Assembly (NCBI GenBank): GCA_910588225.1
Contig: CAJUQT010000002.1
Span: 21,311-85,310 of the forward strand
Reading direction: 5' to 3'
From: an uncultured Acetatifactor sp.
GTDB taxonomy: Bacteria; Bacillota; Clostridia; Lachnospirales; Lachnospiraceae
DNA length: 64,000 bases
Each line of letters starts with the position of its first letter. The stretch's first letter is position 1. A model generated the notes under the pieces. That model was not told the DNA's origin and made no database searches. It worked only from the letters and a program-made list of their open reading frames with translations. A program made the translations under genes and the position numbers. Positions 62,043 through 64,000 of the stretch are shown here, piece by piece.

Positions 62043-62645
62043 ATGGCAAAAATTGAAGAAAGTTTCGGGTATAAGGAAATGTGGTTTGCGGTAAAAGGGG
62101 CGGACATTGACAGGATTCTTTCCTGCTGTCCTGAACTTAAACCTGTACGGGAGGCAGGGTGGAAAGAGGCATCGGCGGAGAGGATGGAGATGCGGAAGAG
62201 CAGAGTCATGTTGTCAGGCCCGTATGACGGATGGGTTTTCCTGATCGGGAATGCTCTGTGGGATTTCACGGAGGTGGATGCGCTTGTGGATGTAATGGGC
62301 AGGATTGGAGAACAGGCACAGGAAGTCTGTTACTTCGCATCCCATAGGGTGTCGGACGGGTATGCCTTTGCGAAGGCAGTGCAGAACAAAATGGTCAGAC
62401 TGTATTCCTATGCGGACGGGGAGCTTTTCGGATGTATGGGGGAGCGTTCCGATGCAGAAAAGAATTTGTCTCTGCATTATGCGGAAAAAGAGGAAGATCT
62501 CTTTGAAGAAGGATTTGACTTGATAGACGAGGAGGATGTGCTGAAGATTGCCGGAGAGTGGTCCATAAACCCGCAGTTGCTGCTTGGCAGGGAGGAAGCC
62601 AGAACCGTACTGGCGGACAGGATTTATGAAAAGCTGCCGATGTAG
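62043..62645 (+). CDS. Hypothetical protein, 200 aa
   Basis: Not recognised. Acidic, soluble, no signal peptide. It has an alternating pattern (GPYDGWVFLIGNALWDFTEVDAL, EVCYFASHRVSDGYAFAKA, KMVRLYSYADGELFGCMGE) with a Glu/Asp-rich tail (EKEEDLFEEGFDLIDEEDVL). AAGGTG is 7 nt before the ATG. Codon use matches its neighbours. The size and solo position among broken genes recall immunity-type proteins, but no toxin gene is adjacent. Confidence 0.6.
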   Translation: MAKIEESFGYKEMWFAVKGADIDRILSCCPELKPVREAGWKEASAERMEMRKSRVMLSGPYDGWVFLIGNALWDFTEVDALVDVMGRIGEQAQEVCYFASHRVSDGYAFAKAVQNKMVRLYSYADGELFGCMGERSDAEKNLSLHYAEKEEDLFEEGFDLIDEEDVLKIAGEWSINPQLLLGREEARTVLADRIYEKLPM

Positions 62646-62786
62646 CCGGATGCATAATGTCAGGGGCCGGCAGAAAAAATAATGGTTCATTGCCGCAGAT
62701 ATGAAGTATAATGTACACAGGAGTTGCTTATGCGGATTCTATCTGATATCTGATTTTGGAAAAATGTCAGCGGGCTATATTCCGCC

Positions 62787-63356
62787 ATGAAGGCAATTAT
62801 CAATGACGACTTTGACTCCTACTGGACCCAGACCTCTGCGGCAGAGAGCCTGATGGGATATATCAGCCTGGATTTCGATGGATTTGGCAGGACGGTGACG
62901 GAGCTGGTCGGCGGCGTGGAGACAGAGGTGGATACAAAAGGATTCGCCAATGATCTGACCACCTTCCGGGACAGGGATGATGTGCTGACGCTGCTGATCC
63001 ACCTGGGATATCTGACTTACAATGAGGAGACCCGCAGCGCCCATATCCCCAACCAGGAAATCAGACAGGAGTTCGCCAGGGCCATACAGCAGGTAAAAAA
63101 GGACGATACCATCAGGCGGGTGAGAGAGTGCGAACAGCTTATCGCAGATACGGTCCAGGGAAACGAGGAAGCTGTGGCCAGACAGATTGAAAAGGTCCAC
63201 GAGGAGGAATCCCCTCTGTATTACAACAATGAACAGGTCCTGAGGAGCGTAATCAAACGGGCCTATTTCAGCTATGGGGACGAATATGTGATGTTCGAGG
63301 AGCTGCCGGCAGGGGAAAGGAAGCATTGGTGCAGGATAGAGAAGTATGACATGTGA
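62787..63356 (+). pseudogene. Middle-to-late fragment of another AAA-ATPase-like protein
   Basis: FDSYWTQTSAAESLMGYISLDFDG, RDRDDVLTLLIHLGYLTYNEET and SAHIPNQEIRQEF match the region after the ATPase core in a subgroup different from the two intact copies. The N-terminal ATPase part and the C-terminal nuclease part are both missing. The frame runs out in unrelated sequence (GERKHWCRIEKYDM). Confidence 0.75.
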
Positions 63357-63484
63357 TGCTTGATGCTGCCTCAAATCAAAGAGTGTGTTTTTATGCCCAT
63401 AATCAGCCGCAGACAAGATTATTCTTCAGGAAGCCGGATTATATAGTATCCATAGTAAAAAGTCCCGCTCAGACATCCGATTCA

Positions 63485-63514
63485 GTCATATCCCTCAGAA
63501 ATCCTTCATACAAT
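63485..63514 (+). promoter_or_regulatory. SigE-type promoter upstream of the spoIIID fragment
   Basis: GTCATAT (63485-63491), 15 nt, CATACAAT (63507-63514): a near-perfect match to the mother-cell SigE consensus. The start codon follows 31 nt later. Confidence 0.75.
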
Positions 63515-63544
63515 GGAAAAAAGGTATCTTAAAGGGGTATTCCT

Positions 63545-63697
63545 TTGAAAGATTATATCGAAGAGCGTGCCGTCAGCATCGCCAATTATATCATTGATTC
63601 CAATGCCACAGTACGGCAGACAGCCAAGGCGTTCGGAGTGAGCAAGAGCACGGTACATATGGTTGTAACAAAAAAGAACGGTATGTGTGGAGAATAA
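63545..63697 (+). pseudogene. spoIIID: Truncated SpoIIID sporulation regulator
   Basis: 50 codons from TTG with AAGGGG 8-9 nt before: KDYIEERAVSIANYIIDSNA and TVRQTAKAFGVSKSTVHMVV. This is the SpoIIID helix-turn-helix (family: VRxTAKxFGVSKSTVHKDVTERL). After the recognition helix it diverges (TKKNGMCGE) and stops, lacking ~35-40 C-terminal residues that contribute to DNA binding. The promoter and a terminator are intact, so a short peptide may still be made in sporulating mother cells. A full-length copy presumably exists elsewhere. Confidence 0.75.
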
Positions 63698-63717
63698 AAT
63701 AGATAATTTATCGCAGG

Positions 63718-63760
63718 GGCATTTAGAAGAACTGTAGGAGTACTTCTAAATGTCTTTTTT
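63718..63760 (+). terminator. Intrinsic terminator after the spoIIID fragment
   Basis: GGCATTTAGAAG (63718-63729) pairs with CTTCTAAATGTC (63743-63754, one wobble), followed by T6 (63755-63760). Confidence 0.85.
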
Positions 63761-63873
63761 GTAGAGAAAAATCTGATTATGTGGCAGCTCTCTTTTAGGA
63801 AGAACTGCCTATTTTGTTGTCTTGTTCTGCTTTATGGATATAAATTATATAGCAGATAGATATATTTAAATAG

Positions 63874-63900
63874 AAAATATGAGATAATATCTCATATTTT
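63874..63900. promoter_or_regulatory. Perfect 12-bp-arm palindrome, likely operator
   Basis: AAAATATGAGAT, AAT, ATCTCATATTTT. It ends directly before the -35 box of the last gene in the window, a position suited to a repressor or activator dimer. Confidence 0.5.
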
Positions 63901-63901
63901 G

Positions 63902-63929
63902 TTTACAAAACAGGAATATTGAGTATAAT
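63902..63929 (+). promoter_or_regulatory. SigA promoter of the terminal ATPase gene
   Basis: TTTACA (63902-63907), 16 nt, TATAAT (63924-63929), 27 nt before the start codon and its GGAGGG. Confidence 0.7.
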
Positions 63930-63955
63930 AGAAGTAGGGAATGGAGGGCAATGAT

Positions 63956-64000
63956 ATGTTATGTCAGTTTACGGTAAAAAATTTTAAAAGTATAAGGGAC
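63956..64000 (+). CDS. AAA ATPase of the RecF/OLD-like (AAA_15/21) group, N-terminus only
   Basis: Only 15 codons are inside the window: MLCQFTVKNFKSIRD. The pattern F-x-V-x-N-F-K-S-I-(R/K)-D is the first strand of ABC-like ATPases annotated as AAA_15/AAA_21, often found in defence or abortive-infection loci. GGAGGG is ~9 nt before the ATG. The rest lies beyond the right edge, so function is open. Confidence 0.6.
   Translation, partial: MLCQFTVKNFKSIRD

Overview
The window reads as the chromosome of an endospore-forming Firmicute of class Clostridia, most likely Lachnospiraceae. This is inferred from sporulation genes (a SipL/SPOCS-LysM protein, a SpoIIQ-like LytM protein, a cut-down SpoIIID), Gram-positive wall and membrane genes, strong AGGAGG-type ribosome binding sites, and the family content. 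No rRNA, tRNA or CRISPR array was seen.

Layout. (1) 1-29.4 kb is mostly housekeeping: the end of a Pro/Thr/Glu-repeat surface protein; an ABC-F ATPase on the minus strand behind a leader peptide and attenuator; a SpoIIQ-like protein; an amidohydrolase; ddl-murF followed by a two-component pair very like VanR/VanS; plsC; pyrC; ispE; a GntR regulator; murI; a DUF1934 protein; an orphan 219-aa protein; sipL; pyrK-pyrD; asnS; a secreted NlpC/P60 protein; trkA-trkH; and a FUSC-like protein. (2) 29.4-32.5 kb is a regulatory module: two NusG paralogues (LoaP type) flank a serine-recombinase-like gene. After them comes a 364-nt leader with a strong intrinsic terminator just before the polysaccharide operon. 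(3) 32.5-51.4 kb is a Wzx/Wzy-type polysaccharide locus with a priming sugar transferase, four glycosyltransferases or candidates, flippase, polymerase, acetyltransferases, an SGNH hydrolase, a DUF2079 membrane protein and an asparagine-synthetase-like amidotransferase. It also carries all four steps from UDP-GlcNAc to a 2,3-diacetamido-glucuronic acid sugar nucleotide. Its middle (about 40.2-50.1 kb) is clearly richer in A+T. An imperfect 42-bp direct repeat with a palindromic core lies at both ends (32431 and 51381). (4) 51.4-64 kb is a zone of broken genes: pieces of an aminotransferase, a Fic protein, a RelB/YoeB toxin-antitoxin pair, an IlvD dehydratase, AAA-ATPase/PD-(D/E)XK proteins and SpoIIID. 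These are mixed with two intact AAA-ATPase-like/DUF1703 proteins, an SDR protein, a GH4 glycosidase with a divergent AraC regulator, and the start of a RecF/OLD-type ATPase.

How it fits together. The NusG paralogues probably let RNA polymerase read through the leader terminator into the 19-kb polysaccharide operon. The operon makes and exports a uronic-acid-containing repeat-unit polymer. The direct repeats and the aminotransferase remnant beyond the right-hand repeat suggest the locus is a replaceable cassette. All functions are assigned by reading motifs and family resemblance; no database search was run.
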